A DNA stretch of 64,000 bases from JBFLVU01 sp964589625 (lineage in GTDB: Bacteria > Acidobacteriota > UBA4820 > DSQY01), in assembly GCA_964589625.1 (NCBI GenBank), contig CAZPSH010000009.1, positions 50,737-114,736 of the forward strand. Reading direction: 5' to 3'. The translations under genes and the position numbers were made by a program. Positions 33,621 through 42,478 of this stretch are shown piece after piece. Within the stretch, counting starts at the first letter, position 1, and each line of letters begins with the position of its first letter. The notes beneath the pieces were generated by a model. The model was not told where the DNA came from. It saw only the letters and a list, made by a program, of their open reading frames with translations, and did not search any database.

Positions 33621-35132
33621 ATGGGAACCAAATCGGGACCGCGGCGGGAGGGCCGGGCCTCCAAGACCGGTGAGGAGTTTCGCCTCGACCCGCTGTCAAC
33701 GGATCTCGCGGAGGCGGACTCGCCCCAGGCCGTGGCGGAGGCGCTCGGACGTTACATTCGGAGCGGCCGCGCTTGGGAAGCCGCCGCCCTGGTCTGGCCC
33801 GAGGCCGCGGGCCTCTGCCGCGTCTGGGCCCTTTGCACCCCGAATCCGGAGCGCTGTTGGAGGGGGCCGAGGCGAGATCTCGAAGAGTCCGCCGAAGAAG
33901 GACCGGCTTTCGCCGTTCCCCTGATGGCGGCCCTCCGGGAGAAGCGCGCCGTGCGGGTGGACTCGGGCCCGGAGGAGTTCTCCCCCTACCTGATCCTCCA
34001 GCCGGGCGCGGGAGGCCGAAGTCGGGACCGAGCCTCCCATCCTCCGGTCCCCTTCGGGTCGCTCTTTCGGATGGCCGCCCGCCTCCATTCCATCAATTCC
34101 CTCCTTTCGAACGCCAAGGCGCAGTGGGAGAAGGCCTTTGACGCGGCCTCCGAGGTGTTCGTCCTCCACGGGTCGGACGGGCGGATCTTCAGGGCCAACA
34201 CGGCACTTTCCGCCCTCACCGGACTGCCCATCCGCCAGTGCATCGGGAAGACGTGCTCGGAGCTCCTCCCCGGGCTGTGCGGGGATCACGACACCGCGGG
34301 GATGGAGTGGAGGTACTCCAGGGAGGGGCCCCATTTCTTGGCCACGACCCAGGTGGTGAACCTGGGCGGCGAGGCGGCCACCCTGCACGTCCTGCGGGAC
34401 GTGACCGAGGAGAGGCGGCTGGCGGCGGCCCAGGAGGATCGCAGGACCCGGGACCTCGTCCGAAACATTCTCCAAGGCATCGCCCACGAGATCCGCAACC
34501 CCCTTTTCGGAATCCAAACCCTCCTTCAAGCCCTGGACCTCCGGCATTCCCACGACGACCAGGAGCGGGTCTTCACCGAGAAGGCCCTGCGGGAGATCCA
34601 CCGCCTGGACGGCATCGTCCGAAGGTTTCTCCAGCTGGCCTTCCTGGACGACGCCACGCCCCCGGAGAGCGTGCCGCTGGAGGATCTTGTTTCCCAGGCG
34701 GTGGCCCTGCTCGAATCACGGAGTTCCCGCCCCTTGGCCGAGCGGGTCCGGCTTTCGGCCTCCCTTCGGGGGAGAACCGTTCTCGTCCACCGCCGCAGCT
34801 TCGTGGAGGCCCTCGCCGAAATCCTCGACAACGCGTGCCACTTTTCCCCGCCGGATCAGCCCGTGAACGTATCCGCGCGGTGGGAGGAGGGTGGCTGGGA
34901 ACTCGAGGTAGAGGACCACGGGCCAGGGGTCGCCCCCGGGCTCGAAGAAAAGGCCCTTGAGCCCTTCTTCACGACCGTCCCCAGCCGATCCGGCCTGGGC
35001 TTGACCCTCGCGCGAGCCGGAATGGACCGCGACGGCGGACAACTGTCCGTCGGACGTTCGGAAGCTACCGGGGGGGCCTCGATTCTGGTACGATTCCCCC
35101 AGCCGAAGGATCGATCGGGCGGGGGACCATGA
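33621..35132 (+). CDS. PAS-domain histidine kinase
   Basis: 503 residues, no membrane segment. A poorly conserved N-terminal region (1-165, GAF-like in position) precedes a PAS domain at about 170-265 (FDAASEVFVLHGSDGRIFRANTALSAL). The H box is GIAHEIRNPLFGIQTLL with His289, and the ATPase domain shows ILDNACHFSPPD, VEDHGPGVAPG and SGLGLTLARA. It overlaps the next gene by four bases (ATGA) and so is coupled to the NtrC-type regulator, its expected partner. Confidence 0.93.
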   Translation: MGTKSGPRREGRASKTGEEFRLDPLSTDLAEADSPQAVAEALGRYIRSGRAWEAAALVWPEAAGLCRVWALCTPNPERCWRGPRRDLEESAEEGPAFAVPLMAALREKRAVRVDSGPEEFSPYLILQPGAGGRSRDRASHPPVPFGSLFRMAARLHSINSLLSNAKAQWEKAFDAASEVFVLHGSDGRIFRANTALSALTGLPIRQCIGKTCSELLPGLCGDHDTAGMEWRYSREGPHFLATTQVVNLGGEAATLHVLRDVTEERRLAAAQEDRRTRDLVRNILQGIAHEIRNPLFGIQTLLQALDLRHSHDDQERVFTEKALREIHRLDGIVRRFLQLAFLDDATPPESVPLEDLVSQAVALLESRSSRPLAERVRLSASLRGRTVLVHRRSFVEALAEILDNACHFSPPDQPVNVSARWEEGGWELEVEDHGPGVAPGLEEKALEPFFTTVPSRSGLGLTLARAGMDRDGGQLSVGRSEATGGASILVRFPQPKDRSGGGP

Positions 35133-36478
35133 AGAGCGTGCTCTTGGTGGACGACGAATCAGCGGTCCGTTTCGGAATCAGCCGGTACCTGGAGACCCAG
35201 GGGATTCGTACGGCGGAGGCCGCGTGCCTGGGCGAAGCCCGGGAGGCCATGTCGCGGGAGGACTTCGGCGCCATCCTCCTGGACGTCCGGCTTCCCGACG
35301 GGGACGGTATGGATTTCCTTAAGGAGATCCGCCGCTCCGACCCCACGGTGCCGGTCATCCTCATCACCGGCCACGGGACCATCGCCATGGCCGTGGAGGC
35401 CATGCGGGAGGGGGCCGATCACTTCCTCACCAAGCCCGTCGACCTGAGGGAACTGGAGGTCCTCCTCGGAAAGGCCCTCCAGCTCGGCGCCCTTCGGAGG
35501 GAGCACAGGGCCCTACGGGAGAGGCCGCGCGTGATGACCCCGTTCCTGGGAACCTGCGAGGCCATGGCGCGGCTGACGCCCCTCCTTGAGGCCAGTTTCC
35601 GCCACCGCAGTCCCGTCTTCATCCGCGGCGAGACGGGGACCGGCAAGGGCCTCCTCGCCCGGCTCATCCACGAGCGAAGCGGACAGCGCACCGAGCCCTT
35701 TGTGGAGCTGAACTGCGCGGGCCTCAAGGGGGAGTTCCTGGAGAGCGAGCTGTTCGGCCACGCCCGCGGGGCCTTCACGGGCGCCGTGGAGGCCAAGGAG
35801 GGCCTCCTCGAGAGGGCCCACCGGGGAACCCTCTTCCTGGACGAGATCGGCGACATGGACGTGACCGTCCAGAGCAAGTTCCTCAAGGTGCTGGAGGAAA
35901 AGCGGTTCAGGCCGCTCGGCCGAGTGGAGGAGAGGGTTTCGGACTTCCGGCTTATTTGCGCCACCCACCAGGACGTAGAGAAGCTTCTCGCCGAGGGCAG
36001 ATTCCGGCAGGACCTCTATTTCCGGATCAACACCCTGACCCTCACCCTTCCTCCGCTCCGGGAGAGATCCGGGGACCTGGAGGCGTTGGTCCAGCACCTG
36101 CTCGGATTCATCGCCGGGGGCCGCTCCATCCCCCGCCTCGATCCGAAGGCCCTCGAAATGCTCCGCTCTTACACGTGGCCGGGGAACCTGAGGGAGCTCC
36201 ACAACGTCCTGGAGCGGGCCTACATCCTGTCGGACGGCCGGGAACTCCTGCCCTCGCACTTCTTCGGCCTCGGGAATTCCACCCAGCCCTCCCCGGCCGA
36301 TTCCGCCCTTCCGCCTCAGTCCCTCGACTTGGACGGAGCGGAAAAGGCGCACATCGCCCGCGTGCTCCGGGAATGCAGGGGCAACGTGCCCGAGGCGGCA
36401 AAGACCCTCGGGGTCTCCAGGGCAACCCTCTACCGAAAGATTTCCCAGCATGGCCTCCGCCTGGAGGACCACCGCTGA
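35129..36478 (+). CDS. NtrC-family sigma-54-dependent response regulator
   Basis: 449 residues. Receiver domain 1-115 (Asp52 in LLDVRLPDGDG), AAA+ domain with Walker A GETGTGKG (167-174), intact GAFTGA sigma-54 contact loop (214-219), Walker B TLFLDEIGD, and the R-finger region. The C-terminal Fis-type helix-turn-helix is CRGNVPEAAKTLGVSRATLYRKI. It should activate sigma-54 promoters when phosphorylated by the coupled kinase, possibly including the promoter at 32876 ahead of its own unit. Confidence 0.95.
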   Translation: MKSVLLVDDESAVRFGISRYLETQGIRTAEAACLGEAREAMSREDFGAILLDVRLPDGDGMDFLKEIRRSDPTVPVILITGHGTIAMAVEAMREGADHFLTKPVDLRELEVLLGKALQLGALRREHRALRERPRVMTPFLGTCEAMARLTPLLEASFRHRSPVFIRGETGTGKGLLARLIHERSGQRTEPFVELNCAGLKGEFLESELFGHARGAFTGAVEAKEGLLERAHRGTLFLDEIGDMDVTVQSKFLKVLEEKRFRPLGRVEERVSDFRLICATHQDVEKLLAEGRFRQDLYFRINTLTLTLPPLRERSGDLEALVQHLLGFIAGGRSIPRLDPKALEMLRSYTWPGNLRELHNVLERAYILSDGRELLPSHFFGLGNSTQPSPADSALPPQSLDLDGAEKAHIARVLRECRGNVPEAAKTLGVSRATLYRKISQHGLRLEDHR

Positions 36479-36585
36479 TCGGCCCCGGGGCCCTCCGCCC
36501 CGGTTGCCGGGAGCGGCGATTGGGATTAGCTTGGAGTCAAGCGGAACGGATTCAAGGCGCGGGCGTAGCCCTGGGGAGATCGGCG

Positions 36586-36981
36586 ATGGCGTATAAGATC
36601 CTGATCGTGGACGATGAGACCGCGACCGCGTTCGGCCTCAAGGCGCTCATGGAGAGCGAGGACGTGGTGGTCCTGACCGCCTCCAACGCCCAGACGGCCC
36701 GCCGGATCCTCGGATCGGAGAATGTCCACGTGCTGCTCTCCGACATCCGGCTGAGCGGAACGCTCGACGCGGAAGGGCTGGACCTTCTCACCTTCGCAAG
36801 GGAGAAGCGCCCGGAGACGAAGGTGATCCTGATGACGGGATACGGCGATCCGGCCATCATGCAGAAGGCCTTTGAAATGGGCGCCTCCTACTATTTCGAG
36901 AAACCGGTCGAGATCAACGTGCTGAGCGAGGCCATCCATGCCCTGGGGGTGCCCAACCGTTTGAAAGAGGGTCAGGTGTGA
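36586..36981 (+). CDS. single-domain response regulator
   Basis: 131 residues, a receiver domain only: ILIVDDETATAFGLKALMES, phospho-acceptor Asp53 in LLSDIRLSG, VILMTGYGDPAIMQKAFEMGASYYFEKPVE. There is a GGGGAG site before the ATG. The stop overlaps the GTG start of the EAL gene (GTGA), so it is made together with a c-di-GMP phosphodiesterase. Confidence 0.92.
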   Translation: MAYKILIVDDETATAFGLKALMESEDVVVLTASNAQTARRILGSENVHVLLSDIRLSGTLDAEGLDLLTFAREKRPETKVILMTGYGDPAIMQKAFEMGASYYFEKPVEINVLSEAIHALGVPNRLKEGQV

Positions 36982-37793
36982 ACGAAGAGATTCAGGTCCG
37001 ACAGCTCCTCGAGAGGGGGTTCCTGTCCACGGCCTTCCAACCCATCCTCCACCTCAACACGGGCAGGGTGCTTGGATACGAGGCGCTCATGCGCGGGCCG
37101 GGCAGCACCCCTCTGGCCAATCCGGGCCGCGTGTTCGGCCCCCAGAGCCCGCTCTCCCAGGGCCTCATCCGGGAGCTGGACGCGGCCTGCGTGGCCGCCG
37201 CCTTCCGTTCCGGAAGGCTCCTGGTCCCTTATGGGCTGCTCTTCGTGAACGTTCACATCAACACGCTGCTGAAGCTGCGCGTCGTGCAGGACCACTACCG
37301 GAAGCTCCTGGAATCGAGCGGCGTCTCGCCCCAGGCCGTCGTCGTGGAAATTTCGGAGCGCTCCAGCACGGAGACTCCACGAGCCCTCTCCCGCATCTTG
37401 AAGGTGCTGAGGAAAGCCGGCTTTCGCTTCGCCCTGGACGACTTCGGCCTGGCCTATTCGGGGCTCCAGCACCTCTACTGGTTCGAGCCCGAGTTCGTCA
37501 AGCTCGATCGGGGCTTCGTCTTGGGAATCCAGAGGTCCGAGCGAAAGCAGGCCCTCGTGGCAGGCATGGCGGCCCTCTGCCAGAAGCTTGGAAGCGAAGT
37601 CATCGCCGAGGGGGTGGAGGGAAATGAGGAGCTTCTCACGCTCATGTCCCTGGACATCCCTCTCGCCCAAGGGTACCACTTCGGGAGGCCCCAGGCCCCG
37701 CTCTTCTGGCTTTCGGAGCGGCGCACCGAAGGCGTTCCCAAGCCTTACTTCGCGGCGGGGGCTCTGGGGCGCGTTTCCGACGGCGACGACTGA
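36978..37793 (+). CDS. EAL-domain c-di-GMP phosphodiesterase
   Basis: 271 residues, stand-alone EAL domain. Catalytic elements are kept: Glu35 of the YEALMRG motif, Asn in FVNVHINTL, Glu in VVEISER, Asp154-Asp155 in ALDDFGLAYSG, Lys175 in FVKLDRGF, Glu211 in IAEGVEG and Gln231 in QGYHFGRP. It should hydrolyse c-di-GMP to pGpG in the cytoplasm. Start is a GTG inside the stop of the preceding receiver-domain gene, which may control it as a separate subunit. Confidence 0.92.
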   Translation: MNEEIQVRQLLERGFLSTAFQPILHLNTGRVLGYEALMRGPGSTPLANPGRVFGPQSPLSQGLIRELDAACVAAAFRSGRLLVPYGLLFVNVHINTLLKLRVVQDHYRKLLESSGVSPQAVVVEISERSSTETPRALSRILKVLRKAGFRFALDDFGLAYSGLQHLYWFEPEFVKLDRGFVLGIQRSERKQALVAGMAALCQKLGSEVIAEGVEGNEELLTLMSLDIPLAQGYHFGRPQAPLFWLSERRTEGVPKPYFAAGALGRVSDGDD

Positions 37794-37815
37794 TGAGGGG
37801 CGCCGGGGCGCCGTT

Positions 37816-39159
37816 TCACTCCCGGTGGAGGAGGCTCTTGGCCATCTCCACGATGCCCGCCTCCATTTCGGGACCCAGCGTGTTCTTCACGGCGAACATC
37901 TGGAAGTAGAGAAGTTCGTTGAGATCCCTCACCAGGGCAGATTCCCGGTCCGAGGGAAGGGCGGCGAGGCGCTGGAGGACCTCCTCTTCTTCGAGGACGC
38001 CGCCCGAGGTGAAGCTCATTCCCGCAAAGACCGATCCCCCCGGTTCCAACCCCTTGAAGAAGGCGCCCAGGATCACGTCCACCTTGGATCCGGCCTCCAT
38101 TTTCAGGGCCTGGTAGATGGTCGAGAACACGTTGTTGTAGTTCTCCAGACGAGAGCGGAGCACCTCCCGCTCCCCCTCCTCCAGGACGGCATCGCGGGGT
38201 GCGAGGGCCGCCGGCTCTGGACTGGGGCGGCTCGGGCGAACCAGGCCGGCCGCGAGGAGGGAGGCCACAGCCTTCCGCCCCTCCATCTCCCCCACCCGGG
38301 CCTGAACGACGATTTCTTCCATGGTCCGAAGGCCGTTGATTTTGGACAGGATGCGCTCCTCCTCGTGGGAGAGCGCCGTGCTGGCCGTCACCTCCTCGGC
38401 GAGTTCCAGGACGGTCCCCGCTGCAGGCAGCCTGTCCTTCAGACGCGCCCACTCGTCCAGCCTGCGCGTGGCCTCCATGACGTAGTTCGTGGTCGTCATG
38501 GGGAGGCTCAAGTGGAACTTCTGGGAAAGCGACCCGTTCTGAAAAACGAAGTGGCCCTGGGAGAGTGCGAAAACCTGAAAGATCCGGTCCTCCACGCACT
38601 TCACCCACTGGGCGCGGAAGTCGTCCGGAGAGAGCCCCGAGACCTCGAGAAGCACGGAGAGCGGATCCTCTCCTTGGAGAAGAAGCCTGTGGCCCTGGTG
38701 GAGGTCCTGCTCCGTGATGAACTGCTTCCGGAGGAGATAGGCGGAAAGGGAAGCCTTCGGATCGTCGGTGGTTGCGTAGACGAGGCTCCCGTTCTCCAAA
38801 AAAAAGCCCCACCGGCACTTCTCCTCCACGACGAGGATGCCGCTCTTCTTGCTCGCCGAAAGAAAGAGGAAGACGTCGCTGAGCGCCAGCACCGAGAGAT
38901 CGCCCTCGAACTGCACCGCTTCCGTCGCGCCCCGTTTGAACCCCTCCTCGAGGACCGGATCCAGGGCCTCGCGGGCGTGGTAACGCTGCAGGAGGCCGGG
39001 GAGGTCTCCGGAGTCGAGGTCCACGAAGACCGGGGACAGGACGAGGCACCCGGACCGAACGTGTACGACGGCCTCCCTCGCCTTCCCGAAGACCTCCTGG
39101 GCGAGGTCCTTCGGAAGGACGATGGAACCGTCCGGCTGGACCGGCAGGGTTTTTCTCAC
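37816..39159 (-). CDS. DUF4388 (PATAN)-domain protein with AbrB-like N-terminus
   Basis: About 447 residues. The first 45 residues (RKTLPVQPDGSIVLPKDLAQEVF) resemble the swapped-hairpin fold of AbrB/SpoVT proteins. FEGDLSVLALSDVFLFLSASKKSGILVVEEK followed by GFFLENGSLVYATTDD is a DUF4388/PATAN domain, common in gliding, EPS and two-component systems. The C-terminal half is helical with no recognised motif. A GTG at 39159 with GGGAGG five bases before is taken as start; a GTG at 39171 is the alternative. It lies tail-to-tail with the EAL gene, 22 bases apart. Confidence 0.78.
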   Translation of the reverse strand: MRKTLPVQPDGSIVLPKDLAQEVFGKAREAVVHVRSGCLVLSPVFVDLDSGDLPGLLQRYHAREALDPVLEEGFKRGATEAVQFEGDLSVLALSDVFLFLSASKKSGILVVEEKCRWGFFLENGSLVYATTDDPKASLSAYLLRKQFITEQDLHQGHRLLLQGEDPLSVLLEVSGLSPDDFRAQWVKCVEDRIFQVFALSQGHFVFQNGSLSQKFHLSLPMTTTNYVMEATRRLDEWARLKDRLPAAGTVLELAEEVTASTALSHEEERILSKINGLRTMEEIVVQARVGEMEGRKAVASLLAAGLVRPSRPSPEPAALAPRDAVLEEGEREVLRSRLENYNNVFSTIYQALKMEAGSKVDVILGAFFKGLEPGGSVFAGMSFTSGGVLEEEEVLQRLAALPSDRESALVRDLNELLYFQMFAVKNTLGPEMEAGIVEMAKSLLHRE

Positions 39160-39536
39160 GGATCCTCCCACGCCATCCTAGCGGCCCCGCGGCGGGGCTG
39201 TCAACGAGAGGGCTGGGCCCCAAATCCCGCGAGTGGATATGGAAAGGTCTCCGAAAGTCGGTACGGAAAGCCGCTTCCGTGAGCGACGGCCTTCACCCAC
39301 CAAGGGATTTGGGTTGACTCCGAGACAGGCCCTGTGCCAGGCAAGGAGGCCGCCGAAGGCGGGGTGGGGCCCCGGCGCGCTCTGCCCGCGGGGCGGGGAG
39401 GGACCGGCCCTCCCCGTCCAAGAGACAACGCACTTCCTCCATGGACCGAAAACCGCCCGAAGCCACCCGCGTTTCCATCGCGGTACTGGGGTTGCGAGGG
39501 ATGCGTCGGGGCGCTAGCATGGGTGAGGAGAAACCC
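39160..39536. other. 377-base divergent gap without a recognisable gene
   Basis: Between the DUF4388 gene and anmK. It contains an imperfect direct repeat at about 39233-39273 (TATGGAAAGG and TACGGAAAGC), a small hairpin GCCGCC-GAA-GGCGG near 39350, and a GC-rich hairpin at 39394-39416. No promoter stands out clearly. Confidence 0.5.
39394..39416. repeat. GC-rich hairpin similar to one at 9486
   Basis: CGGGGAGGG and CCCTCCCCG pair perfectly around a five-base loop. The core GGGGAGGG/CCCTCCCC matches the hairpin at 9486-9511. No T run follows on either strand. Confidence 0.4.
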
Positions 39537-40739
39537 ATGGCCGTCCTCGCCGATCCCTCCGAAGAACACCTCCTGGTGGGCCTCATGTCGGGCACCTCCG
39601 CGGACGGGATCGATGCGGCCCTCGTCCGCATCCAAGGCGCGGGAGCGGACGCCTTGCTCTCCCTGGTGGCCCACGACACGCTCACCTTCTCCCCCGCCGT
39701 ACGCTCGCTTATCCAGTCCTGCCAGGGAGCCCGGGGAGGGGGGCTCAGGGAGACCGTTCTCCTGGACTCCTACCTCGGAGAACTCTTCGCCCACGCCGCG
39801 CTCCACATCTGCAAAAAAGCGGGGGTGTCCCCGTCGGAGGTGCTGGCGGTGGGGTGTCACGGGCAGACCCTTTACCACCACCCCCAATCGGAACGCCTGC
39901 CCGGATTCGCCGCTCGGGGGACCCTCCAGGTGGGGAACCCGTCCGTGGTCTCCGAGCGCACCGGCCTCACGGTGGTCTCCCATTTCCGCTGCCGGGACAT
40001 GGCCGCGGGCGGACAGGGTGCTCCCCTCGTCCCCCCGCTCGACTACCTCCTTTACCACCACACCTCGCGTGGACGGATCGCTCTGAACATTGGCGGAATC
40101 GCCAACTTGACCGCCATCCCGGCGGACGCGGGACCGGAGAAGATCCTGGCCTACGACGCCGGACCGGGAAACTGCCTCATGGACCTGGCCGTCCGTCGGG
40201 CTACCCAGGGCCGGTCCTCCTGCGACGTTGACGGAGCCTGGGCTTCCGCCGGGCGCGTCCATCCGGACCTCCTGGACCGCCTCCTGGCACACCCCTTCCT
40301 CAAGGCTCCGCCTCCCAAGTCCGCCGACAAGGACACCTTCGGCGGCTCCTTTCTCGACGAGGCCCTCCGGTCCGATCCTGGAATCGCCCCGAAGGATCTG
40401 CTGGCGACCCTGGCGGCTTTTACCGTCCGGGCCATCGCCACCTCCCTGATGGAATTCGTTTTTCAAAAGGAGCGCTTCGAGGAGATGATCGTCTCCGGCG
40501 GGGGCGCAAGAAACCCTGTTCTCCTGAAGGGTTTGGAAGCCGCCCTTCCCCGGATCATGGTGAGCCGCGCCGACGATTACGTAATCCCCGGCTCCGCCAA
40601 AGAGGCCGTTCTCATGGCCTACCTGGCCCACGAGACCCTTTTGGGTCGCCCCGGGAACCTTCCGTCCGCCACCGGGGCTTCCCGCCCCGTGGTCCTCGGC
40701 TCCATCACGCCGGGCGGCGGCTTCTTCCCGGGGAGATGA
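39537..40739 (+). CDS. anmK: anhydro-N-acetylmuramic acid kinase
   Basis: 400 residues. Converts 1,6-anhydro-MurNAc from peptidoglycan turnover into MurNAc 6-phosphate. LLVGLMSGTSADGIDAALVRI at the N-terminus, VGCHGQTLYH, ALNIGGIANLT and YDAGPGNCLMDL are the AnmK sugar-kinase motifs; GGGARNPVLLKGL is the ATP-binding C-terminal part. GAGGAG lies before the ATG at 39537, preferred over in-frame starts at 39519 and 39441. The stop overlaps the solute-binding-protein start as ATGA. Confidence 0.93.
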   Translation: MAVLADPSEEHLLVGLMSGTSADGIDAALVRIQGAGADALLSLVAHDTLTFSPAVRSLIQSCQGARGGGLRETVLLDSYLGELFAHAALHICKKAGVSPSEVLAVGCHGQTLYHHPQSERLPGFAARGTLQVGNPSVVSERTGLTVVSHFRCRDMAAGGQGAPLVPPLDYLLYHHTSRGRIALNIGGIANLTAIPADAGPEKILAYDAGPGNCLMDLAVRRATQGRSSCDVDGAWASAGRVHPDLLDRLLAHPFLKAPPPKSADKDTFGGSFLDEALRSDPGIAPKDLLATLAAFTVRAIATSLMEFVFQKERFEEMIVSGGGARNPVLLKGLEAALPRIMVSRADDYVIPGSAKEAVLMAYLAHETLLGRPGNLPSATGASRPVVLGSITPGGGFFPGR

Positions 40740-42478
40740 TCCCCGCTGCGGACCGTCCCTTGGCCGCTCCCGAAGACGCGCGCAAACCCATTCCCTGCGG
40801 GCTTGGGTCCCCCCCCTTCCGCGCGGTCCTCCTCGTGCTCTCGCTGCTTCCGGGCACCCTGGCCTGCGGGCCCCCGCCCCGGAAGGCGGACCTCATCGTG
40901 GCCGTGGAACAGGAACCATCGAGCCTCGATCCGCGGATCGGTTCGGACGTGGCCGCGGACAGGGCCTTTCGCCTCCTTTACAGGGGGCTGTTCGCCGTGG
41001 GGCCCGACTTTTCCCCGGAGGCCGACCTCGCCGAGACCTGGACCTACGAAGGTCCGCAACGCCTTCGCATCGTCCTTCGGGCGGGAGTCCGCTTCTCCGA
41101 CGGGCGTCCCGTGGGTGCGCGCGACGCGGCGTACACCATCGGGAGCATCCTCCGGGACCAACCGCCCTCCTTTCGGAAGGGAGACCTGGACTGCATCGAG
41201 TCGGCGGAGGCCCAGGACGACCTCACGCTCGTTCTGAGCTTGAAGGAACCCCGCGCGGCCCTCCTCTCTGCGTTGAACGTGGGGATCCTTCCCGAGGGGA
41301 CCGACGCGGAAGGTTTCGTCCCCGTGGGATGCGGACCCTACCGGCTCCGGTCTTGGGACCACGGCCAGTGGCTCCTTTTCGAGGCCAACCCCTACGCTTC
41401 ACCCGCGCCCTCCTCCCCCACCCTGGCCTTCAAGGTCGTGCCCGATCCCGTGGTCCGCTCCCTGGAGATGCGGCGCGGCACCGTGGACCTTGTGGTCAAC
41501 GACCTCGCTCCCGATGCCCTGTCCCGTTTCGTGGCCCTTGGGTACCGTGTCTGGAGAACCCCGGGGGCGAACTTCGCGTACGTGGGATTCAACTGCGCCA
41601 AGCCTCCCCTGGACCGCGCGGAGGTCCGCCGGGCCCTCTCCCTTTCTCTGGACCGTCTTTCCATTATCCGGCACATTTTGAGGGGATACGCGAGGGAGGC
41701 GGCGGGGCTGCTTCCGCCAGAGCACTGGGCGAGTGCGCCTCTCGCGCCGCCGGGCAGGGACGCCGCCGCCGCCGAGGCGCTCCTGGATCGGGCGGGATTC
41801 TCCCGGGGGCGCGACGGCGTCCGGTTCCGAATGACCTACAAGACATCGGACAACAAGATTTCCCGGCAGATCGCTTCGGTCATCGCCGAGAACCTGCGCG
41901 ACGCGGGCGTCCTGTGCGAGACCCAGTGGTTGGAGTGGGGGACCTTTTACGGGGACGTGAAGCGCGGCGACTTCGACGCCTTCGGCCTCACGTGGGTGGG
42001 GGTGACGGACCCCGACGGGCTGCGCCTACGGTACGCATCCTGGGCCGCCCCCCCGGCGGGATTCAATCGGGGGCGATACACGAACCCGGAGCTGGACGGG
42101 CTTCTCGCCGCCGGGTCGAAAGAGATGAACGCTCTCCTTCGACGCCCGCTGTACGTCAAGGCCCAGGAGATCCTGGCGCAGGAGGTGCCCACCGCCCCGC
42201 TGTGGCACACGGATGCCGTTTGCGTGGCGCAGGGGGACGTGGAGGGGGTGGCCCTTCCCTCCGACGGCAACTTCTCCTTCCTCTCCCGCGTTCGCCGCTC
42301 GCCAGCGAAAGGACCCTCAGGCTCTTCCTCCAATCTCTGGAAAAGCGAGGAGCCGCCCGAAGGCGGCTCCCGCGTCGCTCTTCCCTTGGGCGGTCCCGCT
42401 CACCCCTTGGCCTTGAGCTCCTTGACGGCCTGGGTCAGGAGAGGCACGACCTCAAAGAGGTCGCCCACGATCCCGTAG
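40736..42478 (+). CDS. ABC-transporter family-5 solute-binding protein with C-terminal read-through extension
   Basis: 580 residues. The N-terminus has a hydrophobic segment ending LLPGTLAC, close to a lipobox though with Thr at -3. SBP family-5 motifs include QEPSSLDPRIGSD, LAETWTYEGPQRLRIVLRAGVRFSDG and the VGCGPYRLRSWDHGQ block. The family normally takes up peptides, nickel or, in MppA-like members, murein peptides. Coupling to anmK points to cell-wall recycling. After DGNFSFLSRVRR the sequence becomes low-complexity, runs through a hairpin and ends 79 bases inside etfA on the other strand. No permease gene is nearby. Confidence 0.85.
   Translation: MIPAADRPLAAPEDARKPIPCGLGSPPFRAVLLVLSLLPGTLACGPPPRKADLIVAVEQEPSSLDPRIGSDVAADRAFRLLYRGLFAVGPDFSPEADLAETWTYEGPQRLRIVLRAGVRFSDGRPVGARDAAYTIGSILRDQPPSFRKGDLDCIESAEAQDDLTLVLSLKEPRAALLSALNVGILPEGTDAEGFVPVGCGPYRLRSWDHGQWLLFEANPYASPAPSSPTLAFKVVPDPVVRSLEMRRGTVDLVVNDLAPDALSRFVALGYRVWRTPGANFAYVGFNCAKPPLDRAEVRRALSLSLDRLSIIRHILRGYAREAAGLLPPEHWASAPLAPPGRDAAAAEALLDRAGFSRGRDGVRFRMTYKTSDNKISRQIASVIAENLRDAGVLCETQWLEWGTFYGDVKRGDFDAFGLTWVGVTDPDGLRLRYASWAAPPAGFNRGRYTNPELDGLLAAGSKEMNALLRRPLYVKAQEILAQEVPTAPLWHTDAVCVAQGDVEGVALPSDGNFSFLSRVRRSPAKGPSGSSSNLWKSEEPPEGGSRVALPLGGPAHPLALSSLTAWVRRGTTSKRSPTIP
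42349..42370 (-). terminator. probable terminator of etfBA
   Basis: GGAGCCGCC and GGCGGCTCC form a perfect nine-base stem with a four-base loop about 30 bases past the etfA stop, followed on the minus strand by TCGCTTTT. It falls inside the C-terminal extension of the opposing solute-binding-protein gene. Confidence 0.6.

Noticed and set aside
36479..36585. Second sigma-54 promoter before the single-domain regulator
   Set aside because: TTGGGATTAGCTTGG lacks GC at the required ten-base spacing from GG.
39233..39275. Sequence with GGAAAG, CGAAAG and ACGGAAAGCC resembling a c-di-GMP (GEMM-I) riboswitch
   Set aside because: The GGCAAAC element is absent, ACGCAAAGCC reads ACGGAAAGCC, flanking stems do not pair, and anmK is not a typical target.
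40736..40800. Possible separate start for the solute-binding protein downstream of the ATGA overlap
   Set aside because: No alternative ATG/GTG with a ribosome site lies before the hydrophobic segment; the coupled ATG is the simplest start.
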